From assembly GCA_029557895.1 (NCBI GenBank), contig JAKQHT010000012.1, positions 1-64,000 on the forward strand: a stretch of DNA of 64,000 bases, read 5' to 3'. Under the pieces are notes generated by a model. That model made no database searches. It worked only from the letters and a program-made list of their open reading frames with translations, and was not told where the DNA came from. How positions within the stretch are numbered: the stretch's first letter is position 1; the number at the start of each line of letters is the position of its first letter. This document shows positions 1 to 10,546 of this stretch, piece after piece. This DNA comes from Bacteroidota bacterium (lineage in GTDB: Bacteria; Bacteroidota; Bacteroidia; Flavobacteriales; Flavobacteriaceae). The translations under genes were made by a program, and so were the position numbers.

Positions 1-457
1 AACCATAAAACCACCCCAGGGAACACTGACCTCTTTGAGCTAAATTTTTGAAGGTTTTATGCTGATGGATTCGTCTTTTACCGCAAACTCTCAAAGGCGT
101 AGAATCGATAAAACTAATACCTGTACAATCAGCCAACCCTTTTGTTTTAAGATAGATCATCATCGGAATAAACGAAGTCGATTTAAGCCCGACCATTCTG
201 TTGCAGCTGACCAAATTTGGAAATTCACTTGTCAAGAATTTACAAACGTATTCCAAATAAAAGGCTTTAAAATTTCTGTAATTGGAGGTATGAAAAAGCA
301 CTTGGATCGTGATGATTTCCGAAAGCGACAAACTGGACTTTCTTATACGTTTTTTTTTACCATAGGAAAGCATCTGTTTTTCCCAATTTGGAACAAAATC
401 TTTACAAAAATCATCAATAGAACAAAAAATAGTCGTAATTTTATCAATGGAAATCAT
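1..457 (-). CDS. IS982-like transposase, N-terminal ~150 aa, open at left window edge
   Basis: Reverse-strand translation from CAT at 455-457 is open to base 1: MISIDKITTIFCSIDDFCKDFVPNWEKQMLSYGKKKRIRKSSLSLSEIITIQVLFHTSNYRNFKAFYLEYVCKFLTSEFPNLVSCNRMVGLKSTSFIPMMIYLKTKGLADCTGISFIDSTPLRVCGKRRIHQHKTFKNLAQRGQCSLGWFYG. FIDSTPL...RRIHQHK...GWFYG motifs are IS982-like. Missing from the ORF track because it runs off the edge. Confidence 0.87.
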   Translation of the reverse strand, partial: MISIDKITTIFCSIDDFCKDFVPNWEKQMLSYGKKKRIRKSSLSLSEIITIQVLFHTSNYRNFKAFYLEYVCKFLTSEFPNLVSCNRMVGLKSTSFIPMMIYLKTKGLADCTGISFIDSTPLRVCGKRRIHQHKTFKNLAQRGQCSLGWFYG

Positions 458-915
458 AAGCAAAAGTTTAGTATTTATTTGAACTTCAAGAACTTAAATA
501 CACTAACTTTTGCTTTTTTATGCAAATTTTTACCTTAAATTATATCGAACTCACGTTAAATACAAATTTCATTTTTTAGGCACTATTTTCGCTTATTTTC
601 CAAACTTGAAACTCAAACAAAGCACAATCACTATTGAAACACTGAATTTTTAGGTTGTTTCATATTTTGCATCGTAAATAGAAGTGTTGTGCGGGTTGCA
701 TCAAACAACGATATTGAAGATCATATCCGTGAACCATTGAATGAATATGTTTCCTGTTCAGCAACCGGAAGAAAATTGGGCCATCCGATGTTGGATAAAA
801 ATAAAACACCGTGAAAATATCCAAATACCAATTGCTTTTCACAGTATTTGGTTTTGTTGTTAAGAAGCTTGTTCGTTGTGCCGGTATCCTTTGCAGTAAC
901 CCTTAATGCGGTCCA

Positions 916-1737
916 CTACTGCAACCCGTTTATCGTCTTGCGAATCGCCACGAGGTTGGTAAGCAGCTTATTGAGGTAATCCAAGTGCAGCATATTGGCG
1001 CCATCGCTTTTGGCATTTGCTGGGTCAAAATGCGTTTCAAGGAATAAACCGTCCACATTGTTTACCACACCGGCACGTGCAATGGTTTCTATCATATCGG
1101 GTCGACCGCCGGTCACACCGCTGGTCTGGTTGGGCTGTTGCAGCGAGTGAGTCACATCGAGAATTGTGGGCGCATATTGGCGCATGGTAGGAATGCCGCG
1201 AAAATCTACAATCATATCCTGATAACCAAACATCGTACCGCGGTCGGTAATCCACGTTTTGTGATTGCCGGCATCTTTGACTTTTTGTACGGCGTGTTTC
1301 ATGGCTTCAGGACTCATGAATTGCCCTTTTTTCAGGTTTACGATTTTTCCGGTTTGAGCAGCAGCGACCACCAAATCGGTTTGTCGCACCAAAAAAGCAG
1401 GGATCTGAAGCACATCCACATATTCGGCAGCCATCGAGGCGTCAGATATTTCGTGAATGTCCGTAACTGTTGGTATATCAAATGTATCCGAAACTTTTTT
1501 TAGGATTTTAAGTGCTTTTTCATCGCCAATTCCCGTAAAACTATCGATACGGCTTCGGTTTGCTTTCTTAAAACTGCCTTTGAACACATAGGGAATTTGC
1601 AGCTCATCGGTAATACTTACAATCTTTTCCGCAATGCGCAATGCCATATCTTCGCCCTCAATGGCGCAAGGGCCGGCAAGAAGAAAGAAATTATCTGAAT
1701 TTTGGTGCTTTATCTTGGGAACATCGTTGAGGGTCAT
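916..1737 (-). CDS. kdsA: 2-dehydro-3-deoxyphosphooctonate aldolase (KDO-8-P synthase)
   Basis: FFLLAGPCAIEGEDMAL, GSFKKANRSR, TDRGTMFGY, DVTHSLQQPN motifs; 273 aa. Confidence 0.96.
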   Translation of the reverse strand: MTLNDVPKIKHQNSDNFFLLAGPCAIEGEDMALRIAEKIVSITDELQIPYVFKGSFKKANRSRIDSFTGIGDEKALKILKKVSDTFDIPTVTDIHEISDASMAAEYVDVLQIPAFLVRQTDLVVAAAQTGKIVNLKKGQFMSPEAMKHAVQKVKDAGNHKTWITDRGTMFGYQDMIVDFRGIPTMRQYAPTILDVTHSLQQPNQTSGVTGGRPDMIETIARAGVVNNVDGLFLETHFDPANAKSDGANMLHLDYLNKLLTNLVAIRKTINGLQ

Positions 1738-1867
1738 CGCTTTTTTTGATTTTTAAAAAGCAAAGTTACATAAAAAAATATGTGAAATGGATGGAATTGA
1801 TAGGTTATGGGTGTTGGCTATCAGTGTCCGGTGCCTGCCTTAAAACAAAATCATCGATTGCGATTCT

Positions 1868-2227
1868 TCAAAACACCTTCTTAATGCTGTTTCGTACCAT
1901 CCAAAGCGCCATGACAAAATTGGCAACCACAAAAAGGCCGCCCAAAAAAAGGCCTTGTTTGGTATTTTCCGAGATAGAAAAAATGTTAAGACTGTCAGAT
2001 AGATACGCTAAAATCATATAGGATGACAGGCAAACAAATGTAATGCCCAAAGAAAAATTTAGTTTTTCGTTGGGTTTTACCAATTGCCAAATAAAAGGAA
2101 TACCAAACAAAAGAATTGGATAAGCCGAAAGACCTTCACTTTGATTGACCATTGTAAACCAATAGGCAATAACGGCCAAAAAATAGAGGTATGGCGTAAT
2201 AATCGAGAATTTGCTGAACATTTTCAT
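1868..2227 (-). CDS. small multi-TM hypothetical membrane protein
   Basis: 119-aa ORF with several hydrophobic segments (YLYFLAVIAYWFTMV, YPILLFGIPFIWQLV). Confidence 0.6.
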   Translation of the reverse strand: MKMFSKFSIITPYLYFLAVIAYWFTMVNQSEGLSAYPILLFGIPFIWQLVKPNEKLNFSLGITFVCLSSYMILAYLSDSLNIFSISENTKQGLFLGGLFVVANFVMALWMVRNSIKKVF

Positions 2228-2477
2228 CTGTCAAAAATTTTAATTATCAGATGCAAATCGCCATTTTGTTAGGGAGGTTGGTAGGGATAGTGGCTATTTA
2301 CTATTAATCATTTATACAACGAAATTACGGCGATTAATTGCAAAATCAATCGCATATAACAAAAATTTAACGGATGTGGCATTTGGGTATAAACCATAGT
2401 ATTCTCATTATCAATTTTTTGAAAATTATAAACCGCTGTTTTGAGTGCGTGTGATAATTATTGGTCCACTTGCAGAT

Positions 2478-2503
2478 TTGAAAAGGAATTTAACGTACCT
2501 TTG
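2478..2503 (+). promoter_or_regulatory. putative Bacteroidetes-type promoter upstream of typA (TTG-15nt-TACCTTTG)
   Basis: TTG at 2478-2480 and TACCTTTG at 2496-2503, 27 bp before the typA ATG; fits the TTG/TAnnTTTG pattern of Bacteroidetes primary sigma promoters. Confidence 0.55.
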
Positions 2504-2529
2504 CACCCTTAAAAAAATCAAGGCGTACT

Positions 2530-4329
2530 ATGTCCAATATCAGAAACATCGCTATCATAGCCCACGTTGACCACGGAAAAACCACATTGGTTGACAAGAT
2601 CATGTACCATTGCCGACTGTTCCGTGAAAACGAAAACACAGGTGATTTGATTCTTGACAACAACGATTTGGAACGGGAACGAGGTATTACCATTACCTCA
2701 AAAAACGTATCGGTAGTGTATAAAGACACCAAAATCAACATCATCGATACACCCGGTCACGCCGATTTTGGTGGCGAAGTTGAGCGCGTTTTGAACATGG
2801 CAGACGGTGTTCTGTTGTTGGTCGATGCCTTTGAAGGGCCAATGCCACAAACACGGTTCGTTTTGGGAAAAGCGATAGATTTGGGCTTGAAACCCTGTGT
2901 GGTCATCAACAAAGTAGATAAGGAAAACTGTACGCCCGAAGAGGTACACGAAGCCGTTTTTGACCTGATGTTTGAGTTGGGCGCAGAAGAATGGCAATTG
3001 GATTTCCCGACAGTTTACGGTTCTGCCAAACAAAACTGGATGAGCCACGACTGGAAGCAAAAAACAGAAAACATTGAACCTTTGTTGGACATGGTTGTTG
3101 CGCACATCCCTGTACCAAAGGTAGAACAAGGCACTACCCAAATGCTGATCACCTCGCTGGATTTTTCTTCCTTTACGGGACGTATCGCCATTGGACGTTT
3201 GCAACGAGGCATGTTAAAATCAGGGATGAACATCTCTTTGGTGAAGCGCGACGGAAAAATCTTCAAGTCAAAAATCAAAGAACTGCACGTTTTTGAAGGT
3301 TTGGGACGTAAAAAAGTGGAAGAGGTGCAAGCCGGCGATATTTGCGCCATTGTAGGACTTGAAAATTTTGAAATAGGCGATACCATTGCCGATTTTGAAA
3401 ATCCACAGGGATTGAAAACCATTGCCATCGACGAGCCAACGATGAGCATGCTTTTTACCATCAATGATTCGCCGTTTTTTGGCAAAGATGGAAAATTTGT
3501 GACCTCACGCCATATCAAAGAACGCTTGACCAGAGAACTTGAAAAAAACCTTGCACTTCGTATGGAAGAGACCGACAGTGCCGATAAGTTTATGGTCTTT
3601 GGCCGTGGCGTTCTGCATTTATCGGTATTGATCGAAACCATGAGGCGTGAAGGCTACGAATTGCAAATAGGTCAACCACAAGTAATTATAAAAGAGATTG
3701 ATGGCGTTCCCTGCGAACCCGTAGAAGAAATGACCATAGACCTGCCAGAAGATGTTTCGGGCAAGGCCATAGAGATGGTAAGCGTCCGCAAAGGCGAAAT
3801 GGTGAGCATGGAATCCAAAGGCGATAGGATGATCGTCAAGTTTTTGATACCATCCAGAGGCATTATCGGTCTGCGAAACAATTTGTTGACCGCAACTGCC
3901 GGTGAAGCCATCATGACGCACCGTTTTAAGGAATACCAACCTATGAAAGGTGGAATTCCGGAGCGTCAAAACGGAAGCTTGGTGTCCATGGAAAATGGTC
4001 AGGCCATCCCATATTCTATTGACAAGCTTCAGGAGCGCGGTAAGTTTTTTATCGACCCGGGAGAGGATATTTATGAAGGTCAGGTAATAGGAGAAAATTC
4101 TCGTGGCGATGATATGGTGGTCAACGTTACCAAAACCAAAAAGTTGAGCAACGTGCGCTCATCGGGTGCTGACGACAAGGCACGGATTGTTCCTGCCATC
4201 AAATTTTCTTTGGAAGAAGCTTTGGAATACATTCAAAAAGACGAGTATGTAGAGGTGACGCCCAACCACTTGCGACTGCGCAAGATCTTGCTCAAAGAAG
4301 TAGAACGCAAACGAGGAAAAGCAATTTAA
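2530..4329 (+). CDS. typA: ribosome-associated translational GTPase TypA/BipA
   Basis: AHVDHGKTTLVDKIM, RERGITITSKN, DTPGHADFGGEVERVL, NKVDK; C-terminal SRGIIGLRNNLLTATAGEAI. Confidence 0.97.
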   Translation: MSNIRNIAIIAHVDHGKTTLVDKIMYHCRLFRENENTGDLILDNNDLERERGITITSKNVSVVYKDTKINIIDTPGHADFGGEVERVLNMADGVLLLVDAFEGPMPQTRFVLGKAIDLGLKPCVVINKVDKENCTPEEVHEAVFDLMFELGAEEWQLDFPTVYGSAKQNWMSHDWKQKTENIEPLLDMVVAHIPVPKVEQGTTQMLITSLDFSSFTGRIAIGRLQRGMLKSGMNISLVKRDGKIFKSKIKELHVFEGLGRKKVEEVQAGDICAIVGLENFEIGDTIADFENPQGLKTIAIDEPTMSMLFTINDSPFFGKDGKFVTSRHIKERLTRELEKNLALRMEETDSADKFMVFGRGVLHLSVLIETMRREGYELQIGQPQVIIKEIDGVPCEPVEEMTIDLPEDVSGKAIEMVSVRKGEMVSMESKGDRMIVKFLIPSRGIIGLRNNLLTATAGEAIMTHRFKEYQPMKGGIPERQNGSLVSMENGQAIPYSIDKLQERGKFFIDPGEDIYEGQVIGENSRGDDMVVNVTKTKKLSNVRSSGADDKARIVPAIKFSLEEALEYIQKDEYVEVTPNHLRLRKILLKEVERKRGKAI

Positions 4330-4331
4330 AC

Positions 4332-4559
4332 ATGGAATTAATTACTTATATAGATTGGGTTGGGTATGCCGCAATGGCCACCTTGTTGGTATCGTTTATG
4401 ATGAAAAATTTGAGGACCCTTCGATTGGTCAACTCGGTAGGTTGCTTGCTCTTCGTGGTTTACGGATTTTTGCTCAATCCACACTCATATCCGATAATCA
4501 TCACCAATACGGCCATTGTCTGCATTAATCTGTACTATCTTTTTTTGAAGAAAGATTGA
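4332..4559 (+). CDS. YgjV-like small inner-membrane protein
   Basis: 75 aa, three hydrophobic segments, WVGYAAMATLLVSFMMKNLRTLRLVNSVGC pattern. Confidence 0.6.
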   Translation: MELITYIDWVGYAAMATLLVSFMMKNLRTLRLVNSVGCLLFVVYGFLLNPHSYPIIITNTAIVCINLYYLFLKKD

Positions 4560-4629
4560 GAGACGTTGCGATGTTTGCCTTGGGTTGTTTTTTTAGAAAA
4601 ACACCAAAATAACCTAATTTGCCAATGCC

Positions 4630-5781
4630 TCATTTATCGCTTTTCAGACCCAAAATACTAAAGAACAGGCTGAAAAGTATAATCTGAATGCTTATTAGTA
4701 TGGTTATGACCGCCGGGATGATGAGCCTAAAAGTTTCGGTTGGTTGTGATGTAGATAAATTGGTTGATTTCCAGTTGGATAAACCTTTATAGCTCAAGAT
4801 GAGCCCCAGAATAAGCAATACAATTCCTATTATCAATCCTTTTTCGAGATTCAGGTATTTGAACAACTTGTCATAACGATTGCTTTTTGGCAACAATCCG
4901 TTTTCTACCGCAAAAATCTTGGTGAGGGCATAAAATATAAAAAACTGAAATCCAATGAGTGTCATGCTCGATGTGTAGAGCAAGGTATGTATGTCAAACG
5001 TGATATTGTTGACGCTTATGGGTCTTACGGTCAACCATGCAGATAGAGCGGCGCCTACCAGCATCAGTGCGATGCTCGGGTACAAAAACAACCATTTTGG
5101 GCTGTAGAGTAGCAAGAACCGCAAATGGCGCCAGCCGTCGCTCCAGGTTTTCAAATGTGGCGCCCGGGTGCGTCCCGCAGGAAAAACGATTGTGGGCACT
5201 TCAGTGATTTTTAGTTTTAACAGCGATGCCTTTACGATGATTTCCGAAGCAAATTCCATCCCGGAGGTCCTGAGGTCCATTTTGATGAACGCTTCTTTGG
5301 TAAAACCCTTTAGGCCACAGTGGAAATCGCCGACCGATGTTTTGAAAAACAGATTGCCAATGAAGGTCAGCACCGGATTTCCAATATAGCGGTGCAAAAA
5401 CGGCATGGCATCTTCTTGTTTGTCGCCCTTAAATCGGTTGCCGATGACCAAGTCATAACCCTCGCGCAATTTTTCAACAAAAGGCATCAAATTCAGGATG
5501 TCGTGGCTATCGTCAGTATCGGCTGTGATGATAAATTTGCCTCTTGCCTGTTTGATGGCGCCTATGGAAGCGCTCCCGTACCCTTTGTTTTGGATGTGTA
5601 CCAGAACAGCACCGTTGTCCGTAGCTATTTTTTGCGACCCATCGTTACTGCCGTTATCACCGATGACTATTTCGCCATTGATGTTGTTGGTTTTTAAAAA
5701 CGTATGTGCTTTTTGGATGCAGGTAGCCAAGGTTTCGGCTTCGTTCAGGCACGGCATCACTATGGACAGTTCAATGTTCAT
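4630..5781 (-). CDS. glycosyltransferase family 2 (DPM1-like) with C-terminal TM region
   Basis: ELSIVMPCLNEAETL, GDNGSNDGS, ADTDDSHD motifs then membrane segments. Confidence 0.88.
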   Translation of the reverse strand: MNIELSIVMPCLNEAETLATCIQKAHTFLKTNNINGEIVIGDNGSNDGSQKIATDNGAVLVHIQNKGYGSASIGAIKQARGKFIITADTDDSHDILNLMPFVEKLREGYDLVIGNRFKGDKQEDAMPFLHRYIGNPVLTFIGNLFFKTSVGDFHCGLKGFTKEAFIKMDLRTSGMEFASEIIVKASLLKLKITEVPTIVFPAGRTRAPHLKTWSDGWRHLRFLLLYSPKWLFLYPSIALMLVGAALSAWLTVRPISVNNITFDIHTLLYTSSMTLIGFQFFIFYALTKIFAVENGLLPKSNRYDKLFKYLNLEKGLIIGIVLLILGLILSYKGLSNWKSTNLSTSQPTETFRLIIPAVITILISIQIILFSLFFSILGLKSDK

Positions 5782-7055
5782 GTAGCCAAACGGTTTTGTT
5801 TAAAATAAGCATCCATCAGCATGAAAACGGCCATGAAAACGACCCAGTCGTTATAAAAAGTAAACCGTTTGATCGTGTGCATTCCCAATGACACCAAGGC
5901 AAGATTCCCAAAGGTCAGGATGAGCAGCAGGCTTATCGTTTTGTAAACAGGGCTTGGTTTTTTTACCATCCCATAAAGCCCAAAGCTCAATAATATGGCA
6001 TACAGCAGTAGGTATTTGGAATTGCCAAAACCATTCACGATGTTCTTGATGTACACTTTAAGCCATAACTTGAAATTGTCAAGAACCAGAGGCAGTACCA
6101 TCTTTTTTGTCAAGGTGTCGAGTGCGATGAATTGTTCTGCTTCCGACAGGTTTTCTCCAAGGAGTTCCCGTCCATATTCATGGAGTGTACCATTTGAAAT
6201 TTCAGGAAAGTGAAGGATGTAATAAGAACTCTCATCGTGTTCAGGAACGTCGGGCAAGTGGTGGATGTTGAGGTGTTGCTCCGCAAGCCGGGCATGCACC
6301 GCTTTAAAAAACTGCTGCTCGACAGGGTCGTCGTACAGCAAATAGTCCTCCGCATCGGATACGTAGTAGGCCGGGGTAGAAAGCGGAATGCCTGTCCATG
6401 GCGTATTTACAAAATAACCGTGCTTCACGTAGTGAAATGTCTTGTCTGTCAGTGATGTGACAAATGGCAGTAAGACAATTCCCATCGTTATCGGCAAGTA
6501 TTTTTTTATGGTCTTTTTCCTGAAAGCCAGCCATAAAACAATAAGAAATGCTACCGGGAGCATAAACAGAAATTGGGTTCTGAACATGACCAGTACTGTA
6601 AGTACAGGCAGCGATATCCACAGGCTTTTTGTTTTTTCGGTAAGCAAGCTTTCCAGAAAAAAGAGTGTCACCAACAGATAAAGTGAGTAGGTCAAAGCCT
6701 CTGATAGATAGTTGTTTGCTAATTTGTGGTTGTAAACAAAAGGCGTCGCGATTATCAACGTGAGAAACAGGAACCACACAGGGTGCATGATGATATGTTT
6801 TTTTAATCGGGTAATGAAACTATAGATGACGGTGAGCCCAATGCCAATTTGCGAAATGACCGTCAGGAGGTCCAAATGTTTAACGGAAATGCATTTGAGA
6901 AGCGACAGAAAAATAGGATAACCGGCAGAGCGGTAAACTTCCATGGTCAGGTAGCCGTAAGAATCTTTCCAGAACACGATAGGCCGACTGATAACGACCA
7001 GAAAAACAACCGTCAAAATTGAAATAAGCAAAAATTTGAACCGTTTCTCGGGCAT
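5778..7055 (-). CDS. polytopic membrane protein, possible GT-C type glycosyltransferase
   Basis: 425 aa, many TM segments; overlaps the GT2 gene by 4 bp. Confidence 0.55.
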   Translation of the reverse strand: MPEKRFKFLLISILTVVFLVVISRPIVFWKDSYGYLTMEVYRSAGYPIFLSLLKCISVKHLDLLTVISQIGIGLTVIYSFITRLKKHIIMHPVWFLFLTLIIATPFVYNHKLANNYLSEALTYSLYLLVTLFFLESLLTEKTKSLWISLPVLTVLVMFRTQFLFMLPVAFLIVLWLAFRKKTIKKYLPITMGIVLLPFVTSLTDKTFHYVKHGYFVNTPWTGIPLSTPAYYVSDAEDYLLYDDPVEQQFFKAVHARLAEQHLNIHHLPDVPEHDESSYYILHFPEISNGTLHEYGRELLGENLSEAEQFIALDTLTKKMVLPLVLDNFKLWLKVYIKNIVNGFGNSKYLLLYAILLSFGLYGMVKKPSPVYKTISLLLILTFGNLALVSLGMHTIKRFTFYNDWVVFMAVFMLMDAYFKQNRLAT

Positions 7056-7136
7056 TCTGTGAATTTATCGTGATAAATAGGGTTTAAAAGTAAAAATAAT
7101 TTTAGTTTTACGTGATTCAATATAATACTATTTTTC

Positions 7137-8141
7137 TTGAAGAAAATAGACCTACATACGGCTTCGTGCTTCGAGGTGCAACGTTATTCCCCTAAACATC
7201 AACACGCGTGGAACGATTTTGTGTCCACGGCAAAAAATGCCACTTTTCTGTTCCATCGCGATTTTATGGAGTACCACCAAGACCGTTTTGAGGATTTTTC
7301 GTTAATGGTATTCAATGATGATAAATTGCTGGCGTTAATGCCTGCCAATAAGCACGGCAACGAGCTCCATTCGCACCAAGGCTTGAGCTATGGTGGTTTG
7401 GTTTTGGACGGATATATCGGTTTTGACAATGTGCTGAAAATATTTAGGGAGATACTCAAATACCTGAACCAAATTGGCATCCAATGGCTGCACCTAAAGC
7501 TGTTGCCGAAAATTTATCATGCGCTTCCAAGCGACGAAATCGATTACCTGCTTTTTTTGGTCAAAGCCGAAATGACCCGCAGGGATTTGACCCAAACCAT
7601 CGCCCTTTCAAACAAAAGAACGATACGTTCGTCCAATAGGAAAAGAAACCTCAAAACTGCCTACAAAAACGAGCTTACCATTGTGGAGTCAGCTCATTTT
7701 GAGGCATTTTGGACAAACATCCTTATACCTAACCTGCAAAGTACATTTGGGGTAAAACCTGTGCACAGTTTGAATGAAATTACGATATTGAAAAACCGTT
7801 TCAAAGACCAAATCCGGCAGTTTGATGTCTACCACCAGTCGGATATTGTGGCGGGTGTTACAATATTTGAAACCGAGCGTGTTGCTCATGCCCAATATAT
7901 TTCTGCAAGTCCCAAAGGACGCGAAACCGGGGCACTTGACCTCGCTTTTCACTATTTGATAAATGAAGTGTATGCCACAAAGGCGTATTTTGATTTTGGA
8001 ATTTCCAATGAAAATCAGGGCAGAGCCGTAAATTTGGGTCTGCAATCTTGGAAAGAATCTTTTGGTGCATTTCCAATTGTACACGACTTTTTCAGGGTTA
8101 ATACAGAAAATCACCATTTGCTAAATGATGTTCTGAAATGA
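7137..8141 (+). CDS. FemAB/GNAT-like acyltransferase
   Basis: TTG start; FDFGISNENQGRAVNLGLQSWKESFGA C-terminus; overlaps the aminotransferase start by 4 bp. Confidence 0.68.
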   Translation: MKKIDLHTASCFEVQRYSPKHQHAWNDFVSTAKNATFLFHRDFMEYHQDRFEDFSLMVFNDDKLLALMPANKHGNELHSHQGLSYGGLVLDGYIGFDNVLKIFREILKYLNQIGIQWLHLKLLPKIYHALPSDEIDYLLFLVKAEMTRRDLTQTIALSNKRTIRSSNRKRNLKTAYKNELTIVESAHFEAFWTNILIPNLQSTFGVKPVHSLNEITILKNRFKDQIRQFDVYHQSDIVAGVTIFETERVAHAQYISASPKGRETGALDLAFHYLINEVYATKAYFDFGISNENQGRAVNLGLQSWKESFGAFPIVHDFFRVNTENHHLLNDVLK

Positions 8142-9238
8142 TAAAATTCTTGGATTTACATACCATAAACGCGCGGTTTGCGATCGATTACCATGACGTA
8201 TTCCAAAGATTTTTGGATTCCGGCCATTACATTTTGGGCAACGAACTGGAAACTTTTGAGAAAGCCTTTGCCGATTATTGCGGTTCCAAGCATTGTATAG
8301 GTACGGCCAATGGTCTGGACGCCCTTATCCTAATTTTCAAGGCTTATATACAGTTGGGCAAACTCCGCCCCGGGGATGAAGTCATCGTTCCGGCAAATAC
8401 CTATATAGCCACGATCCTATCGATTGTCCACGCCGGACTGAAGCCTGTGTTGGTGGAGCCTGATAAAATGACGTTCAACATCGCACCGTCAGAAATTGAA
8501 AAGCATGTTTCACCAAGTACCAAAGTTGTTTTGGCAGTACATCTATATGGCCAGTTGGCCGATATGGTTGCCATTGGCGCCATAGCAGAACGCTACGGCC
8601 TTTTGCTCATTGAAGATGCGGCCCAAGCACATGGCGCAACGCAGGTTACCGGACATAGAGCTGGAAATCTGGGGCATGCAGCTGCATTTAGCTTTTATCC
8701 AAGCAAAAACCTTGGATGTCTTGGCGATGGAGGCGCTGTGACAACCAATGACGACGAATTGGCAAGTTGCATCAAAAAAATGCGAAATTATGGAAGTGCC
8801 AAAAAGTACATTAACGACATCATTGGCTACAATAGCCGTCTGGACGAGCTACAGGCCGCTTTTTTGAACATCAAGTTAAAATCGCTCGATAGTGATAATG
8901 CCCTACGGCAAGGTATTGCCAGGAGATATCTATCAGAGATCAATAATAAAAAAATATTACTGCCGTTTTATGATGGATCCAATAACCACGTGTTCCATGT
9001 GTTTGTGGTCAGGGTCAAAGATCGGGATGGTTTCACCGCACATCTTGATGCAAATTCTATAGGTTGGTTGGTTCATTATCCGTTGCCTCCCCATCGACAA
9101 ATAGCATTGGCATTTTTGGGAGATGCATCTTTTCCCGTTACAGAGGAAATCCATGATTTGGTGGTAAGCATTCCCATGAGCCCGGTAATGACCGATGCGG
9201 AAGTGGGAGAAGTCATCCATATACTAAACCGTTATTAA
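8138..9238 (+). CDS. DegT/DnrJ/EryC1/StrS family sugar aminotransferase (FdtB-like)
   Basis: CGSKHCIGTANGLDALILIFKAY, PANTYIATILSI, EDAAQAHGA, FSFYPSKNLGCLGDGGAVTTND (PLP Lys) motifs. Confidence 0.93.
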   Translation: MIKFLDLHTINARFAIDYHDVFQRFLDSGHYILGNELETFEKAFADYCGSKHCIGTANGLDALILIFKAYIQLGKLRPGDEVIVPANTYIATILSIVHAGLKPVLVEPDKMTFNIAPSEIEKHVSPSTKVVLAVHLYGQLADMVAIGAIAERYGLLLIEDAAQAHGATQVTGHRAGNLGHAAAFSFYPSKNLGCLGDGGAVTTNDDELASCIKKMRNYGSAKKYINDIIGYNSRLDELQAAFLNIKLKSLDSDNALRQGIARRYLSEINNKKILLPFYDGSNNHVFHVFVVRVKDRDGFTAHLDANSIGWLVHYPLPPHRQIALAFLGDASFPVTEEIHDLVVSIPMSPVMTDAEVGEVIHILNRY

Positions 9239-10546
9239 TTGGGAAAATTTCAAAAATATATCAATACCAATGTGTTGTCTCGCGTGGCACACCTCAATAC
9301 TACATCGGTCCTGGTGCGTATCGTTGCGGGCATCCTGACTTCCAAGGCTATTGCAGTGCTCATAGGTGTTGAAGGCATGGCGCTCATAGGCAACTTGCGC
9401 AATTTTTTGAGTGCTGTCCATGCCACCGCAGTTCTTGGTTTTTACCATGGGCTGGTCAAGTTCATTGCCGAAGTGAAAGAACATGTCAAGGAGTTGTCCA
9501 AAACCATTTCCACGGCATTTTACGTTGGTTACGTGTCCACTCTGTTGGTGGCTTTTATCTCTTATTACAATGCCGATTTTATCAATGGATTCCTGTTTTC
9601 AGAAAACTATAATTATACTTATGTTATTAAGATCATGGCGATTGCGCTGCCGTTTTATTCGCTGAACCTGTTCTGTTTTGCCATTATGAATGGTTTTTTG
9701 AAATTCAAGATGATGTTGGTTATCAATATTATAGGTCAGTTTTTGGGCCTGGGTATTACGTTGTTTCTAATTTATCAGAGCAATATAGATGGTGCGCTTG
9801 TGGCAGCTGTGCTTACGCCATCACTGCTTTTATTGATGACTTTTGTGGCAATCTTAAACCAACGGAGTTTGATATCCTTGATAAAAATTTCCAATGTCGA
9901 TCTGACCATTCTCAAGAAGTTTTTGCCTTTTGCGACCATGGCATTGGTATCGGCCATTGCAGTGCCTACGGTTTCCATTTTTATCAGGAATTATATCATA
10001 GAAGTCGTGGGGATGAAAGAGGCTGGCTACTGGGAGGCGATGAACCGGATAAGCGATTATTGCCTGATGTTCATCATGTCGTTGATGAATCTCTATTTTT
10101 TGCCACGGTTTAGCGAAATCGAGAACAAGCGGGAATTCCGTAAAGAGGTGTTTAATTTCTATAAATCCATTTTGCCGTACTTTGCTGCCGGGCTATTATT
10201 AGTGTATCTCTTGAGGTCTTTGATCGTGCGGTTGGTGTTTTCGGAAGCCTTTGCACCGGCAACCGAGCTGTTCATGTGGCAACTTTTGGGCGATTTTGTA
10301 AAAGTGCTGTCCGTGGTGATTGCCTTCCAGTTCATCGCAAAGCGGATGTTCTGGCACTTTGTCATCATTGAGGTGTTTTTGGTCTGTATGATGTATCTCA
10401 CAAGTGTCTATTTGATTGACATCTATGGCGTTAAAGGTGCGGTGATAGGGCATTTTGTAAGTTATGTGCTGTTTTATGGGTTGGTATTGTTGATTTTCAG
10501 TAGTTCGTTGTTTGGGGTTATTCAGGAAGAAGTGCCGAAAGAATAG
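9239..10546 (+). CDS. O-antigen/polysaccharide translocase (Wzx-like)
   Basis: TTG start; about 12 TM segments; VLVRIVAGILTSKAIAVLIGVEGMALIGNLRNFLSA motif. Confidence 0.87.
   Translation: MGKFQKYINTNVLSRVAHLNTTSVLVRIVAGILTSKAIAVLIGVEGMALIGNLRNFLSAVHATAVLGFYHGLVKFIAEVKEHVKELSKTISTAFYVGYVSTLLVAFISYYNADFINGFLFSENYNYTYVIKIMAIALPFYSLNLFCFAIMNGFLKFKMMLVINIIGQFLGLGITLFLIYQSNIDGALVAAVLTPSLLLLMTFVAILNQRSLISLIKISNVDLTILKKFLPFATMALVSAIAVPTVSIFIRNYIIEVVGMKEAGYWEAMNRISDYCLMFIMSLMNLYFLPRFSEIENKREFRKEVFNFYKSILPYFAAGLLLVYLLRSLIVRLVFSEAFAPATELFMWQLLGDFVKVLSVVIAFQFIAKRMFWHFVIIEVFLVCMMYLTSVYLIDIYGVKGAVIGHFVSYVLFYGLVLLIFSSSLFGVIQEEVPKE

Noticed and set aside
59-538. 159-aa ORF on the + strand
   Set aside because: Antisense shadow of the minus-strand IS982-like transposase, which has recognisable motifs.
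660-842. 60-aa ORF (-)
   Set aside because: No family motif or clear start region; left unannotated.
1037-1503. ORFs 1037..1255 (-) and 1138..1503 (+) overlapping kdsA
   Set aside because: Shadow frames of a confidently identified gene.
2698-3969. Long minus-strand ORFs (2698..3204, 3015..3641, 3619..3969)
   Set aside because: Entirely antisense to typA, no recognisable motifs.
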